DNA from: Thermoproteota archaeon | GTDB lineage: Archaea > Thermoproteota > Methanomethylicia > Nezhaarchaeales > WYZ-LMO8 | Direction of reading: 5' to 3' | Length of the DNA: 16,230 bases | NCBI GenBank assembly: GCA_011605835.1 | Contig: JAAOZJ010000114.1 | Location: 1-16,230 of the forward strand | In this document: piece after piece, positions 7,915 to 15,550 of the stretch | Layout: each line of letters begins with the position of its first letter | Numbering within the stretch: the stretch's first letter is position 1 | Notes under the pieces: model-generated | Told to the model about the DNA's origin: nothing | Databases searched by the model: none | The model's input: only the letters and a program-made list of their open reading frames with translations | Position numbers and translations under genes: made by a program

Positions 7915-10900
7915 CTAACCCACCCTAAGCCTCGGGTAAATGCCCAAGCTCATAAGCTCTTGGAGCAGGAGCTTAAACGCATACGACATTGTTACCTGTG
8001 CTATCTTGGCCTTCTCCTCACAGAGAGGACACTTGTACTTGTCACCTATGGCATCGTAGTAAGCGATGAGTCCGCAATTTTCACACACATAAATCGTCGT
8101 TCTATCCGACTCCTCCAATAACCTATCCTTTAATAAGGCCGCTGCTCCATGAGCTACTAAGCAATCCCTTTCCATCTCTCCAAACCTTAAGCCTCCCTCT
8201 CTAGCCCTTCCCTCAGTTGGTTGTCGTGTAAGTATTTGGACGGGCCCCCTAGCTCTAGCATGCATCTTGTCAGCGACCATGTGATGTAACTTCTGATAAT
8301 ACACGACGCCTATGAATATGGGGACTTTGTACATCTCGCCCGTCACACCATCGTACATCACTTCGCAACCAGTAGGACTGTAGCCAAGCCTCTTCAGCTC
8401 TTCCCTCAGCCCCTCCTCTTTTGTACCGTAAAATGTAGAGCCATCGATGAAGGTCCCCCTTAGTGCCGCTACTTTTCCCGCTACGGACTCTAACAACTGT
8501 CCTATGGTCATCCTAGAGGGAAACGCATGCGGGTTGATTATCACGTCAGGTACTATGCCGTCCTCGGTAAACGGAAGGTCCTCTTGTGGAAGCAGGAGGC
8601 CTATGACCCCTTTCTGACCGTGTCTCGAAGCGAACTTATCGCCAAGCTCAGGAATTCTTAAATCACGTACCCTGACCTTAACTAACTTGTTTCCTTCGCT
8701 CGACTCAGTGATTAGAACAGCATCGACAACCCCCACTTCTCCATGCCTCATGTCGATTGAGGTCTCACGTCTGACCCTCCCGGACACCTCGAACTCTCTG
8801 TACTCGCCCATGAACCTCGGCGGGCTAGTCCTGCCTATTAAGACGTCCCCTCCCCGCACTTGCGCTTCGACTTCGACTATCCCGTCTTCTCCTAAGTACC
8901 TATAGACCTCTCCGGCCCTGTAGCCCCTGACGTTTGGCGGCGGCCTCTCGATCCTGTCCTCCTCTCCTCCTGGGTACTTCCTCTCCTCAGCCTCGTATGT
9001 TCTGAAGAAAGTGGACCTCGCCAATCCTCTATCGACTGCTCCTCGGCTAAACACAAGGGCGTCTTCGATATTGTAGCCCGTGAGCGTCAGCACAGCTACG
9101 ACCATGTTTTGGCCTGAGGGCCTCTCATTATACCCTATTATGTCCAGCAACCTCGTTTGAACGAGCGGCCTCTGTGGATAGTGTAGCAGGTGCCCTCTAG
9201 AGTCCATTCTCAATAATATGTTTGCACAGGAGAGACCTAGGGCTTGCTTGGCCATGGCAGCTTCGTAGGAATTCCTTGGGGATTGGTTGTGCTCGGCGTA
9301 GGGTATTATCCCAGCACATACGCCAAATATGGCTGTGGGCATTATCTCAAGGTGAGTATGCTCCGGCGTCACGTCTTCAGGGTTTAATGCTATGAGGGCG
9401 TTTTCCTCCTCCATAGGATCTAAGTACTCAATAAGTCCACCCTTTATGAAGTCGTCCCACGTCCACTCTCCACGTCTCAGCTTCTCCACGTGCTCCTTGT
9501 TTACTAGAATCTTGCCTTCTTTGACCACTATTAGCGGTCTGACAATCCTCCCGCCGTCGCAATTTACGTAGACCTCCTTGACGCGTTCGGTCTCTATGTA
9601 CGCCACGTTGACCTCTGGACTTAACCTCCCTCTCCTCCTCTCCTCCCTTATGTAATTAACTAAGAAGTGAGGGTCTTCGTGCACACCGATGAGCCTGCCG
9701 TTTAGGAAGACCTTCGCTCTCTTCCCTCTTTCGTGCTCTGGTTTCGACCTCTCTTCCCTCCTTGCCTTCTGAATGGGGACGACTCCGAGCTCGTATAGCT
9801 TGGCTTCCATCTCGGCTTCATCGACGCCAACCGTTATGCGAGCCATCAATGACAAGTTCTTAACAAGTCCGCAGTTGGGTCCTTCCGGAGACTCGTTTGG
9901 GCAGATTCTGCCCCACTGCGTCGCGTGAAGGTCGCGGGCCTCGAAGTGTGGTTGGCTTCGACTAAGCGGAGATACGACCCTCCTTAAGTGACTCAACGTC
10001 GATAAGTAATTGGTTCTATCTAGAAGCTGGCTGACTCCGACTTTTCCTCCAGTCCAATTACCTGTGGCTAGCGCATGACGTAGCCTCTCTGTTATTAAGT
10101 CGGCTCTCACTAAGTTCTCTACATAAATGGCCTTTCCTGTATCCCAAATTCTCTCAAGTTGATATTGTAGGTCTTGACAGAACCTCTTGAACGCGACCCT
10201 AAACAGGCTGGCCAATAGATCTCCAGCAAACCTCAACCTCTTATTCGCGTAATGATCTTTGTCATCCGGCCTCCTCCTTCCTAGTACTAACTCGATGAGC
10301 TTCTCGACCATTTGTCCCAAGAAATAGGCCTTCTTAATTCTATCTTCGGGTCTGTTACCTAGGTGAGGTAGGAAGTACTTGTCGAGGACGAGCTCGGCTC
10401 TCTCGATCCTCTTCTGCTTCGGTTGCCCGAACACAATCTTCCCACCTATGTAGTCTAGGGCATCCTCGACAGTGGTCACATCGCTTGCAGCCTCTAGTGA
10501 GGGCAAGAGCTCTACCTCTATCTCGGGATCCCAAGTTATGGCTTCGACTATCTCTCTATCGCTCTCTAGGCCCAAAGCACGCATCACTATGAAGAGTGGT
10601 ACCCTGCTAGCAACCGAAGGTATCACTACGTGGAGCGTCCCGTCCTTCAACCTCTCAACCGAAGTAGGTATCCTGAGCCCTGCCGTCGCTGAGAGTACCT
10701 TGGCTACGTGCGTGACATTCGAAGTACCATCGAGAACATCTACTAGTACGTGATTGGTGGCAAGGTCCTCTTGGGCTACCAGGACCCTCTCGGAGCCATT
10801 TATGATAAAGTAGCCCCCCGGGTCCTTTGGATCCTCATTGTTCATTATGAGTTCTTCCTTGCTCATCTTAGAAAGCGGGCAGAGGACTGACTTGACCATT

Positions 10901-11259
10901 ATTGGGAAGTAGCCGGCAAAGACTTTAGTGGTCCCCTCTCGCACGCCATTAACATACTTGGTCATCGTTATGTAGAGGGGCCCTGCGTAAGTAAGATTCC
11001 TTAGCCTAGCCTCCATGGGCAGGATGTTCCGCTCTGAGCCGTCGGCTTCTTTGACCATAGGCGAGCCTATGTGGACTTTATCGAACCTTATCCTAACGCC
11101 CCTAGCCTCGATGCCTCCAAACTCGTATACTATCTTTTGTAGACCATGAGTTACAAACTCATTATAGGATGCTAAGTGTTGTCGCGTCAGGCCGTTCTCC
11201 TTTATGTAAGCCTGTATGAGGTCCCACCTGTCCTCAACCGTTAGAATCTCGATCACCAC
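7915..11259 (-). CDS. rpoB: DNA-directed RNA polymerase subunit Rpo2 (B)
   Basis: This is the second-largest polymerase subunit, 1114 residues and unsplit, as in crenarchaea and unlike many methanogens and halophiles. It forms the opposite wall of the active-site cleft. Visible blocks are the D-R-W start, G-R-I-C-P-N-E-S-P-E-G-P-N-C-G-L (about 450-465), G-Y-N-I-E-D-A (about 728-734), the hybrid-binding G-D-K-F-A-S-R-H-G-Q-K-G (about 873-884), I-N-P-H-A-F-P-S-R-M-T (about 908-918) and a C-terminal zinc site with Cys 1059, 1062, 1077 and 1080. The start is uncertain. The chosen GTG is immediately followed by a second GTG, and both lie inside a GGTGGTGATC sequence that itself resembles the anti-Shine-Dalgarno complement. 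The gene begins three bases after rpo5. Confidence 0.98.
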   Translation of the reverse strand: MVIEILTVEDRWDLIQAYIKENGLTRQHLASYNEFVTHGLQKIVYEFGGIEARGVRIRFDKVHIGSPMVKEADGSERNILPMEARLRNLTYAGPLYITMTKYVNGVREGTTKVFAGYFPIMVKSVLCPLSKMSKEELIMNNEDPKDPGGYFIINGSERVLVAQEDLATNHVLVDVLDGTSNVTHVAKVLSATAGLRIPTSVERLKDGTLHVVIPSVASRVPLFIVMRALGLESDREIVEAITWDPEIEVELLPSLEAASDVTTVEDALDYIGGKIVFGQPKQKRIERAELVLDKYFLPHLGNRPEDRIKKAYFLGQMVEKLIELVLGRRRPDDKDHYANKRLRFAGDLLASLFRVAFKRFCQDLQYQLERIWDTGKAIYVENLVRADLITERLRHALATGNWTGGKVGVSQLLDRTNYLSTLSHLRRVVSPLSRSQPHFEARDLHATQWGRICPNESPEGPNCGLVKNLSLMARITVGVDEAEMEAKLYELGVVPIQKARREERSKPEHERGKRAKVFLNGRLIGVHEDPHFLVNYIREERRRGRLSPEVNVAYIETERVKEVYVNCDGGRIVRPLIVVKEGKILVNKEHVEKLRRGEWTWDDFIKGGLIEYLDPMEEENALIALNPEDVTPEHTHLEIMPTAIFGVCAGIIPYAEHNQSPRNSYEAAMAKQALGLSCANILLRMDSRGHLLHYPQRPLVQTRLLDIIGYNERPSGQNMVVAVLTLTGYNIEDALVFSRGAVDRGLARSTFFRTYEAEERKYPGGEEDRIERPPPNVRGYRAGEVYRYLGEDGIVEVEAQVRGGDVLIGRTSPPRFMGEYREFEVSGRVRRETSIDMRHGEVGVVDAVLITESSEGNKLVKVRVRDLRIPELGDKFASRHGQKGVIGLLLPQEDLPFTEDGIVPDVIINPHAFPSRMTIGQLLESVAGKVAALRGTFIDGSTFYGTKEEGLREELKRLGYSPTGCEVMYDGVTGEMYKVPIFIGVVYYQKLHHMVADKMHARARGPVQILTRQPTEGRAREGGLRFGEMERDCLVAHGAAALLKDRLLEESDRTTIYVCENCGLIAYYDAIGDKYKCPLCEEKAKIAQVTMSYAFKLLLQELMSLGIYPRLRVG

Positions 11260-11262
11260 CCT

Positions 11263-11505
11263 CTACGGGACTACGAACCTGTAGGCCACGGTCTCGCCAG
11301 CTGTTGGGCTCTTCCTTATTATCTTAACTATGTCCCCCGGCTTTGCGCCTATCAGCTTGGCGACGGGGTCAGAGGCCCTGATCCAGGGCAGTTGCTCTGG
11401 TCGTATCTTGAGTTGCTCTAGTAGCTGTCTCTTCTCCTCCTTGCTTAGAAGGATGTGCTTCGGAACAAGCTCGTGATCTAAAATCGTGAATTTCTTCTTC
11501 AACAT
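11263..11505 (-). CDS. rpoH: DNA-directed RNA polymerase subunit Rpo5 (H)
   Basis: This 80-residue subunit is the archaeal counterpart of the C-terminal assembly domain of eukaryotic RPB5; it sits at the jaw near downstream DNA. The sequence carries the H-E-L-V-P-K-H block (about 11-17), the L-P-W-I-R-A-S-D-P-V-A-K segment (about 39-50) and a G-A-K-P-G-D-I-V-K-I-I-R-K-S strand (about 53-66), all standard for the family. The ATG is preceded by GGGGG four bases upstream. It is the first gene of the polymerase superoperon and has a TATA promoter about 75 bases upstream. The next gene, rpo2, starts three bases after its stop. Confidence 0.96.
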   Translation of the reverse strand: MLKKKFTILDHELVPKHILLSKEEKRQLLEQLKIRPEQLPWIRASDPVAKLIGAKPGDIVKIIRKSPTAGETVAYRFVVP

Positions 11506-11578
11506 TTAACCCCCAAAACCGACCGAACCACATGCGGTAGCTCTACGTTTAGCGAGAACGAAACACTACGAGGGGTAA

Positions 11579-11593
11579 CAAATAAACTTTTAC
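11579..11593 (-). promoter_or_regulatory. BRE/TATA promoter of the RNA polymerase operon
   Basis: On the minus strand GTAAAA is followed by GTTTATTTG, a BRE-like purine run plus a TATA-like box, in an otherwise AT-poor region. Initiation about 25 bases downstream would leave a leader of roughly 50 bases before rpo5. It is back to back with the tRNA-Lys promoter about 55 bases away. The 170-base spacer holds no other gene that I can see. Confidence 0.5.
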
Positions 11594-11640
11594 CTCAACA
11601 ATTTCAACCTTTGGATCGCATGCCCCTTCGAGGAAAGGGG

Positions 11641-11652
11641 AAAGCCTAAAAT
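11641..11652 (+). promoter_or_regulatory. BRE/TATA promoter of tRNA-Lys
   Basis: AAAG followed by CCTAAAAT ends 24 bases before the first tRNA base, the spacing expected for an archaeal tRNA promoter with initiation at or just before the mature 5' end. The box is a weak match to the TATA consensus, so the call rests mainly on position. Confidence 0.5.
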
Positions 11653-11675
11653 CCACCTTTCAACTCTCATGCTTA

Positions 11676-11749
11676 GGGCCCGTAGCTCAGCATGGTAGAG
11701 CGGCGGGCTTTTAACCCGACGGTCGCGGGTTCAAATCCCGCCGGGCCCG
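11676..11749 (+). tRNA. trnK-UUU: tRNA-Lys (anticodon UUU)
   Basis: A full cloverleaf can be folded. The acceptor stem GGGCCCG pairs with CGGGCCC (11742-11748) with discriminator G. The D arm is GCTC/GAGC with an AGCATGGTA loop, and the anticodon loop is CTTTTAA with UUU at 11710-11712. The variable loop has five bases, and the T arm is GCGGG-TTCAAAT-CCCGC. There is no intron and no encoded CCA, as is usual in archaea, so a CCA-adding enzyme must complete it. The outermost anticodon-stem pair (27-43) is G-A, a mismatch; the other four pairs are G-C. An oligo-T run follows ten bases downstream. Confidence 0.97.
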
Positions 11750-11758
11750 CTATTCTCG

Positions 11759-11765
11759 TTTTTTT
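11759..11765 (+). terminator. Oligo-T terminator of tRNA-Lys
   Basis: A run of seven T residues begins ten bases after the mature tRNA 3' end. Archaeal RNA polymerase stops at such T-rich tracts, and the position is typical for a tRNA unit. Confidence 0.6.
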
Positions 11766-11845
11766 GGCCGTCTCAATATAGTGGCTTATAACATCGACAA
11801 ACCCTAAGTGATGTCGAGTCCCGATTAGCTTAGTTCTTGAAGGCC

Positions 11846-11873
11846 TCGACCGGCGCTCATGAGGTGCGGTCGA
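11846..11873. other. Stable hairpin in a 220-base gap without a recognised gene
   Basis: Between the tRNA-Lys terminator and the trm5 stop (11766-11983) I see no coding region with homology. The most structured part is a stem TCGACCG/CGGTCGA that can be extended through a bulged G by three more pairs, closing on a CATGA-centred loop. A TATA-like CTTATAAC lies at 11785-11792 on the plus strand and could start a transcript through this hairpin. No complete box C/D or H/ACA guide RNA could be assembled. It may be an unrecognised small RNA or the 3' end region of trm5. Confidence 0.3.
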
Positions 11874-11983
11874 CGCTTGTGAGCCCGCATGGAGGCGCAA
11901 CCCGCTAGACTGTTTACAACTGATTTTAGAGTTATGTGAAGACGTTGTCAGCGGGGAAACGCTTCCAACATGGTGGATCTTTG

Positions 11984-13048
11984 TTAATGTCGGCTTACCT
12001 CACAATCAATGACCACTTGCCAACGCCTAGGGGCTACCTGTCTTACCGTTCCGGAGTACGAGACCCTGACGACCCTCCAACCGAGTTCTTCTACTTTAAG
12101 TCTGACAACTTCTTCTGCCCTTTCGACGGGTTTAGGCTCTTCTTTGAACATGTAGACATGTAGGATTCCGCTTCCTCTTAGAGCTTTGAGAGCTACATCT
12201 ACGAAGTCCAATGACCTCTCAGGTAAGTTCATTATGACTCTATCGAACTTGTTTAACAAGCCCTCCTCGACCACTTCTCTAGCATCTCCCAGATGCGGTA
12301 TGACCCTGTCCTTCAGCTTATTCAGCTCTATGTTCTTCTTGAGGCACTCGTAAGCTATGGGGTTCAGCTCTATTGCATGCACTATAGCCCTCTTCCTCAA
12401 CGCTATCTGTATGGCAAAGGGCCCTACACCCGAGAACATGTCGAGAACAACTTCTCCGTCTTTGACCTGCTCCGCGACCCTCCTTCTCTCCGTCGCCAAC
12501 CTAGGGCTGAAGTAGACGCTCTTGACGTCTACGTAGAGGAGTGCTCCATGTTCTCTGTGAATGGTCACGCTTTTGTCCTCGCCGCCTATGAGCTTGAGCT
12601 CTCTCACCCTGAAATCGCCGCTCACCGGGCCTGCCTTCATATAGACGCTTTTAACGTTTTTGTGGACGGCTAATATGGCCTCCGCTATTAGCCTCTCGCG
12701 CCCTGACAGCTCGTCGGGGACCTCGACTATCGCTATGTCGCCTATCAAGTCCCAAGAGCGGGGGACTACTGCTAGCAAGTGAGGAGGCAATTTGTCGCTG
12801 AGCCACTCAAGGACTGTTCTAGGCCTTTTGGGCACCTCTTCGAAGCTCTCTTCCCTGACGACGGCCTCGTAGCCGCTCTTTAGCCTCTCCTCGACATCTC
12901 TCGGCAATGGTCTGGAAAGCGGTATGGCAAGCTCATCGCCCAGAGTCTTAATTCTCAGGCCGTGATCTAAGACGCCTATGGAGGCTAGTAGCCTCCTGAC
13001 CTCCTCGCCCCTCGTCCTAGGCACCACGACCGCTAAGGCCTTCGTCAA
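11984..13048 (-). CDS. trm5: tRNA (guanine37-N1)-methyltransferase Trm5
   Basis: This 354-residue enzyme transfers a methyl group from S-adenosylmethionine to N1 of G37, next to the anticodon, preventing +1 frameshifting; in archaea it can also begin wyosine synthesis. The N-terminal V-V-V-P-R-T-R-G-E-E-V region (about 7-17) is the D1 domain that recognises the tRNA elbow. The middle has H-R-E-H-G (about 164-168) and V-K-S-V-Y-F-S-P-R-L-A-T-E-R (about 175-188). The Rossmann motif is V-L-D-M-F-S-G-V-G-P-F-A-I (about 201-213), and the N-L-P substrate motif is at 274-276. The start is TTG, three bases after the pcm stop; no ATG lies nearby and a later start would cut into D1. It is in an operon with pcm. 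Confidence 0.93.
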   Translation of the reverse strand: MTKALAVVVPRTRGEEVRRLLASIGVLDHGLRIKTLGDELAIPLSRPLPRDVEERLKSGYEAVVREESFEEVPKRPRTVLEWLSDKLPPHLLAVVPRSWDLIGDIAIVEVPDELSGRERLIAEAILAVHKNVKSVYMKAGPVSGDFRVRELKLIGGEDKSVTIHREHGALLYVDVKSVYFSPRLATERRRVAEQVKDGEVVLDMFSGVGPFAIQIALRKRAIVHAIELNPIAYECLKKNIELNKLKDRVIPHLGDAREVVEEGLLNKFDRVIMNLPERSLDFVDVALKALRGSGILHVYMFKEEPKPVERAEEVVRLKVEELGWRVVRVSYSGTVRQVAPRRWQVVIDCEVSRH

Positions 13049-13051
13049 CTT

Positions 13052-13735
13052 TTAGTCCCTGTTCCAGCCGTACTTCCCTCTTAGAGGGACGAAGACGCAT
13101 CCACCGAGCTCCACTTCTTCGTACTCGTTCTCCCCTGTACGCCTCACCAACGTTAATTGCTGGAAGTAATATGGCGTTCCCACGGGTATTACGAGCCTGC
13201 CGCCTACCTTGAGCTGTTCTTTAAGCGGCCTGGGCACCCCCGGCGACGCAGCCGTGACTATTATAGCGTCATAGGGGGCGGCATTCGAGTAGCCGAGAGA
13301 CCCGTCGCCTCGAATCACCGTCACTCTGTCATGGTAACCAAGTCTCCTCAAGTTCTCCTCTGCCCTCTTAGCCAAGCCCTCTATTATCTCGATTGTGTAC
13401 ACGTGACCTTTGACTTCACAATCCCTCGGCGCAACAATCTCCGCGTAGACTGCCGCCATGTAACCGCACCCGCCGCCAACCTCCAAGACCTTGTCTCCGG
13501 GCTTGAGCTCAGCCGCCTCGCACATCCAAGCCACCATGTGTAGAGCGGACGTCGTCTGGCCATACCCTATGGGTATGGGGCTGTCAACGTAAGCGGAGTC
13601 GCGATAGGCCTCCGGGACGAATTCCTCGCGCGGAACCCTCAGCAGGGCCTCGGCCACTATCCTCCTCTTTATGACGCCGGCCTCTACCAAGCTTTGCACC
13701 ACTCTTTTCCTCAGCTCATCAAAGTTCTTGAACAT
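13052..13735 (-). CDS. pcm: Protein-L-isoaspartate O-methyltransferase
   Basis: This enzyme methylates isoaspartyl residues in aged proteins with S-adenosylmethionine, starting their repair; it is common in hyperthermophiles. The family signature P-I-P-I-G-Y-G-Q-T-T-S-A-L-H-M-V-A lies at about 54-70 from my start and includes the active-site Ser. The SAM site is V-L-E-V-G-G-G-C-G-Y (about 84-93), where G-G-G-C-G-Y replaces the commoner G-T-G-S-G-Y. Later come I-V-T-A-A-S-P-G-V-P and the G-G-R-L-V-I-P-V-G strand. I prefer ATG 13735, which has GAGG nine bases upstream. An in-frame TTG at 13750 would add five residues but has no site of its own. The protein is 227 residues. It heads the pcm-trm5 pair and is divergent from the DUF371 gene. 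Confidence 0.94.
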   Translation of the reverse strand: MFKNFDELRKRVVQSLVEAGVIKRRIVAEALLRVPREEFVPEAYRDSAYVDSPIPIGYGQTTSALHMVAWMCEAAELKPGDKVLEVGGGCGYMAAVYAEIVAPRDCEVKGHVYTIEIIEGLAKRAEENLRRLGYHDRVTVIRGDGSLGYSNAAPYDAIIVTAASPGVPRPLKEQLKVGGRLVIPVGTPYYFQQLTLVRRTGENEYEEVELGGCVFVPLRGKYGWNRD

Positions 13736-13765
13736 GTCCTGATTCCTCAATTCTAAGGAGAGCGA

Positions 13766-13780
13766 AGAGTAATTAGTGCT
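13766..13780. promoter_or_regulatory. Shared near-symmetric TATA element between pcm and the DUF371 gene
   Basis: AGTAATTAGTG (13769-13779) reads AGTAATTAG on one strand and CTAATTACT on the other, so it is TATA-like both ways. It lies about 60 bases from the DUF371 start and about 35 bases from the pcm ATG. It is the only AT-rich patch in the divergent gap. Initiation about 25 bases to either side would give short leaders for both genes. Flanking BRE-like purines are weak. Confidence 0.4.
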
Positions 13781-13833
13781 TCTCGCTCGTGCTCCTCTAG
13801 AACTCCTAACACCTCGCGACTTGGTGGGCTCGT

Positions 13834-14256
13834 GTGCGCGTTAAGGAGGTGTTTCACGCGTGGGGGCACCGCAACGTAAAGGCGATGCACAGGACGACTC
13901 TTGAGATAACGAGAGAAGAGCACTTGACACCGAGGGGGGACTGTATCATAGCCGTGAAGTCAGAGAGAAGCGTCTCTAACTTGAGCCCTGAAGTGAAACA
14001 GGCGATAAAGTGCGACGGCGCCAAAGCCACGCTTACTCTAAGGCTCCTTGACGTCGAGGAGGTGATCAGTGGACGTGGCAGTGAGAGGCTCTCCTTAACG
14101 AGCCCGTTGAGCATTGTTTGCAGGAAGAGCGACTACGTTTGTCCTAGGACGCTCATGATAAGGTGCGACAAAGCCGCCATTGACGTGAATAGGGAATTGG
14201 TCGAATACTTAAGGAGGGGCCTTCGTCTTCAAGTGATTTTAGAGGTAGAGGTCTAG
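13834..14256 (+). CDS. DUF371 family protein of unknown function
   Basis: This 140-residue soluble protein has no signal peptide or membrane segment. The block H-A-W-G-H-R-N-V-K-A-M-H-R-T-T-L-E-I-T (about 8-26) followed by L-T-P-R-G-D-C-I-I-A-V (about 31-41) is what I recall of DUF371, conserved in archaea with some eukaryotic members. Its biochemical role is not known to me. The histidines, the Arg-Gly-Asp-Cys turn and Cys 96, 103 and 111 are candidate functional residues. The start is GTG, with GGTGGG six bases upstream. It is the only complete plus-strand protein gene in the window. It diverges from pcm and converges on fen1, with which it shares four bases, so neighbours give no clear functional hint beyond DNA and protein maintenance. 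Confidence 0.8.
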   Translation: MRVKEVFHAWGHRNVKAMHRTTLEITREEHLTPRGDCIIAVKSERSVSNLSPEVKQAIKCDGAKATLTLRLLDVEEVISGRGSERLSLTSPLSIVCRKSDYVCPRTLMIRCDKAAIDVNRELVEYLRRGLRLQVILEVEV

Positions 14257-15293
14257 CGCTTCTTGATGAACAAGTCCAAGGAGACTTGCTTAGCGTATTG
14301 TTGATGAGCCTTTAAGACTCTGCTTAGGGCATTAGTGACTCTTTCCCTAGAGAAGTCCCTTTCATCGCACAAAAACCTCAAGACTGCGTCTACATCGGGC
14401 TTCCTCCACTCAAGCTTGTAATTGTCCGTGACCTTGGGCTCTAGGAACATCTTCCTAACCTCCGAAGGATCTATCGGGAACTCTGTCTCGGGCAAGGCCT
14501 TCAAGGCCTTTTCCAGGGAGCCGTACGTTTTTATCAGCTTCAAGGCGGTCTTAGGGCCAATGCCTTTAACTCCGTCGGGGTTGTAGTCCGTGCCTATCAA
14601 TATTGCTATGTCAACGAGCTGCTCTCGAGTTATCTGGAGCTCTTGGAGGACTTTGTCGAGCTCTATGAGCTCGGGCTCTATCTCGACGTATTCGTCCTTG
14701 CGAGGTAGCTTTCTCTTGCCGCTTATGGTTAGGTTGCGAACCAGCCTCTTGGCCCCGAAGAGAAGCGAGTCGTAGTCTTGGCTAGCAGCGGCGTACGCGT
14801 CCCCCTTAATGGTCATGTAGGCCGCCTGCGCCTCGCCCTCCGAAGGGGCCTGAACCCACGGGACTCCGAGGGCCTCTAAGAGCCTCTTCGCCTCGTTGGC
14901 CATCTCGTCAGTTAAGTGTGCTGTTTGTTGGGCATAGGTCCTCGCCGCCCTCAAGTCCCCCCTCTGTAGAGCCTCCTCGTACTTCTTAACGGCCTCCTCC
15001 TTGACCCTCCTCCTCCTCAAGACCTCCATTTCCTTTATCTCAGGGGGCCTTCCGTCGAATATGTAGACCGGCTTCATGCCTATCTCCAAGAAGTTGACTG
15101 TCCTGTAAAGAAGGCCGCTCAGGTGACTCGTTATCCTGCCAGTTCTATCCCTCAGGGGAGTTCCGTCTGGTTGCCTTATTATCGAGAGGAACTGATAGAG
15201 AGCGTTGTAAGCATCGATCGCTACGACCTTGCCAGAAAGGGCCTCGAAGGATATGGGCGTTCGAGGGATCAAGTCCTTTAAGTCTACTCCCAT
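14253..15293 (-). CDS. fen: Flap endonuclease 1 (FEN1/XPG family)
   Basis: This 346-residue structure-specific nuclease removes 5' flaps during Okazaki fragment maturation and base excision repair. The N-domain begins M-G-V-D-L-K-D-L. Metal ligands are visible: Asp27, Asp80 (F-D-G-R-P-P), Glu152 and Glu154 (P-S-E-G-E-A-Q-A-A), Asp173 and Asp175 (Q-D-Y-D-S-L-L) and Asp236 (G-T-D-Y-N). The helix-hairpin-helix is G-V-K-G-I-G-P-K-T-A (about 241-250). The C-terminus carries a PCNA-binding box, Q336-V-S-L-D-L-F-I, with Ile where a second aromatic is common. Length is normal. The ATG follows the small winged-helix gene by eight bases and is probably in one operon with it and cdc48. The stop codon overlaps that of the DUF371 gene. 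Confidence 0.97.
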   Translation of the reverse strand: MGVDLKDLIPRTPISFEALSGKVVAIDAYNALYQFLSIIRQPDGTPLRDRTGRITSHLSGLLYRTVNFLEIGMKPVYIFDGRPPEIKEMEVLRRRRVKEEAVKKYEEALQRGDLRAARTYAQQTAHLTDEMANEAKRLLEALGVPWVQAPSEGEAQAAYMTIKGDAYAAASQDYDSLLFGAKRLVRNLTISGKRKLPRKDEYVEIEPELIELDKVLQELQITREQLVDIAILIGTDYNPDGVKGIGPKTALKLIKTYGSLEKALKALPETEFPIDPSEVRKMFLEPKVTDNYKLEWRKPDVDAVLRFLCDERDFSRERVTNALSRVLKAHQQYAKQVSLDLFIKKR

Positions 15294-15301
15294 GGCTCAC
15301 G

Positions 15302-15538
15302 TCACGTCTCCCTCAACCTTAATGACTTGACGCTCTTGCTGATGCTGGAGACGTTGATCAGGCCCCTGAGCTCTAACTTCATAACTGCCTTGTAGAACTC
15401 CTTCGGCGATACGTCTTTGTATATCGCCTTCACCATTCTGTATATCTCCTTGTCTTTAGCGACCCCCTTCCTTTGTTTCAGCATGTCAACTATCAGGTCG
15501 TCGAGCGGAACTGGATGCCATATCTTTGGCGCTCTCAG
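15302..15538 (-). CDS. Small conserved winged-helix-like protein, probable CUG start
   Basis: I do not know its function. From the first ATG (15484) the protein would be 60 residues, but the frame stays open upstream. It reads R-A-P-K-I-W-H-P-V-P-L-D-D-L-I-V-D just before that Met, which looks like genuine conserved protein. The rest, K-E-F-Y-K-A-V-M-K-L-E-L-R-G-L-I-N-V with a basic C-terminus, has the helix-turn-strand pattern of a winged helix. No ATG, GTG or TTG occurs in frame between the cdc48 stop and 15484. A CTG at 15538 lies six bases after GAGGTGAG, an excellent Shine-Dalgarno, so I start there (78 residues). The gene is in the same frame as cdc48, separated by its TGA and four further codons. 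It sits between cdc48 and fen1, probably in one operon. Confidence 0.65.
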   Translation of the reverse strand: MRAPKIWHPVPLDDLIVDMLKQRKGVAKDKEIYRMVKAIYKDVSPKEFYKAVMKLELRGLINVSSISKSVKSLRLRET

Positions 15539-15550
15539 CCCTTGCTCACC

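Noticed and set aside
11673..11900. Minus-strand frame of 75 codons covering tRNA-Lys and its downstream gap
   Set aside because: It is antisense to the tRNA and contains the familiar A-G-P-A-G-F-E-P-A-T peptide that arises spuriously from the complement of tRNA genes.
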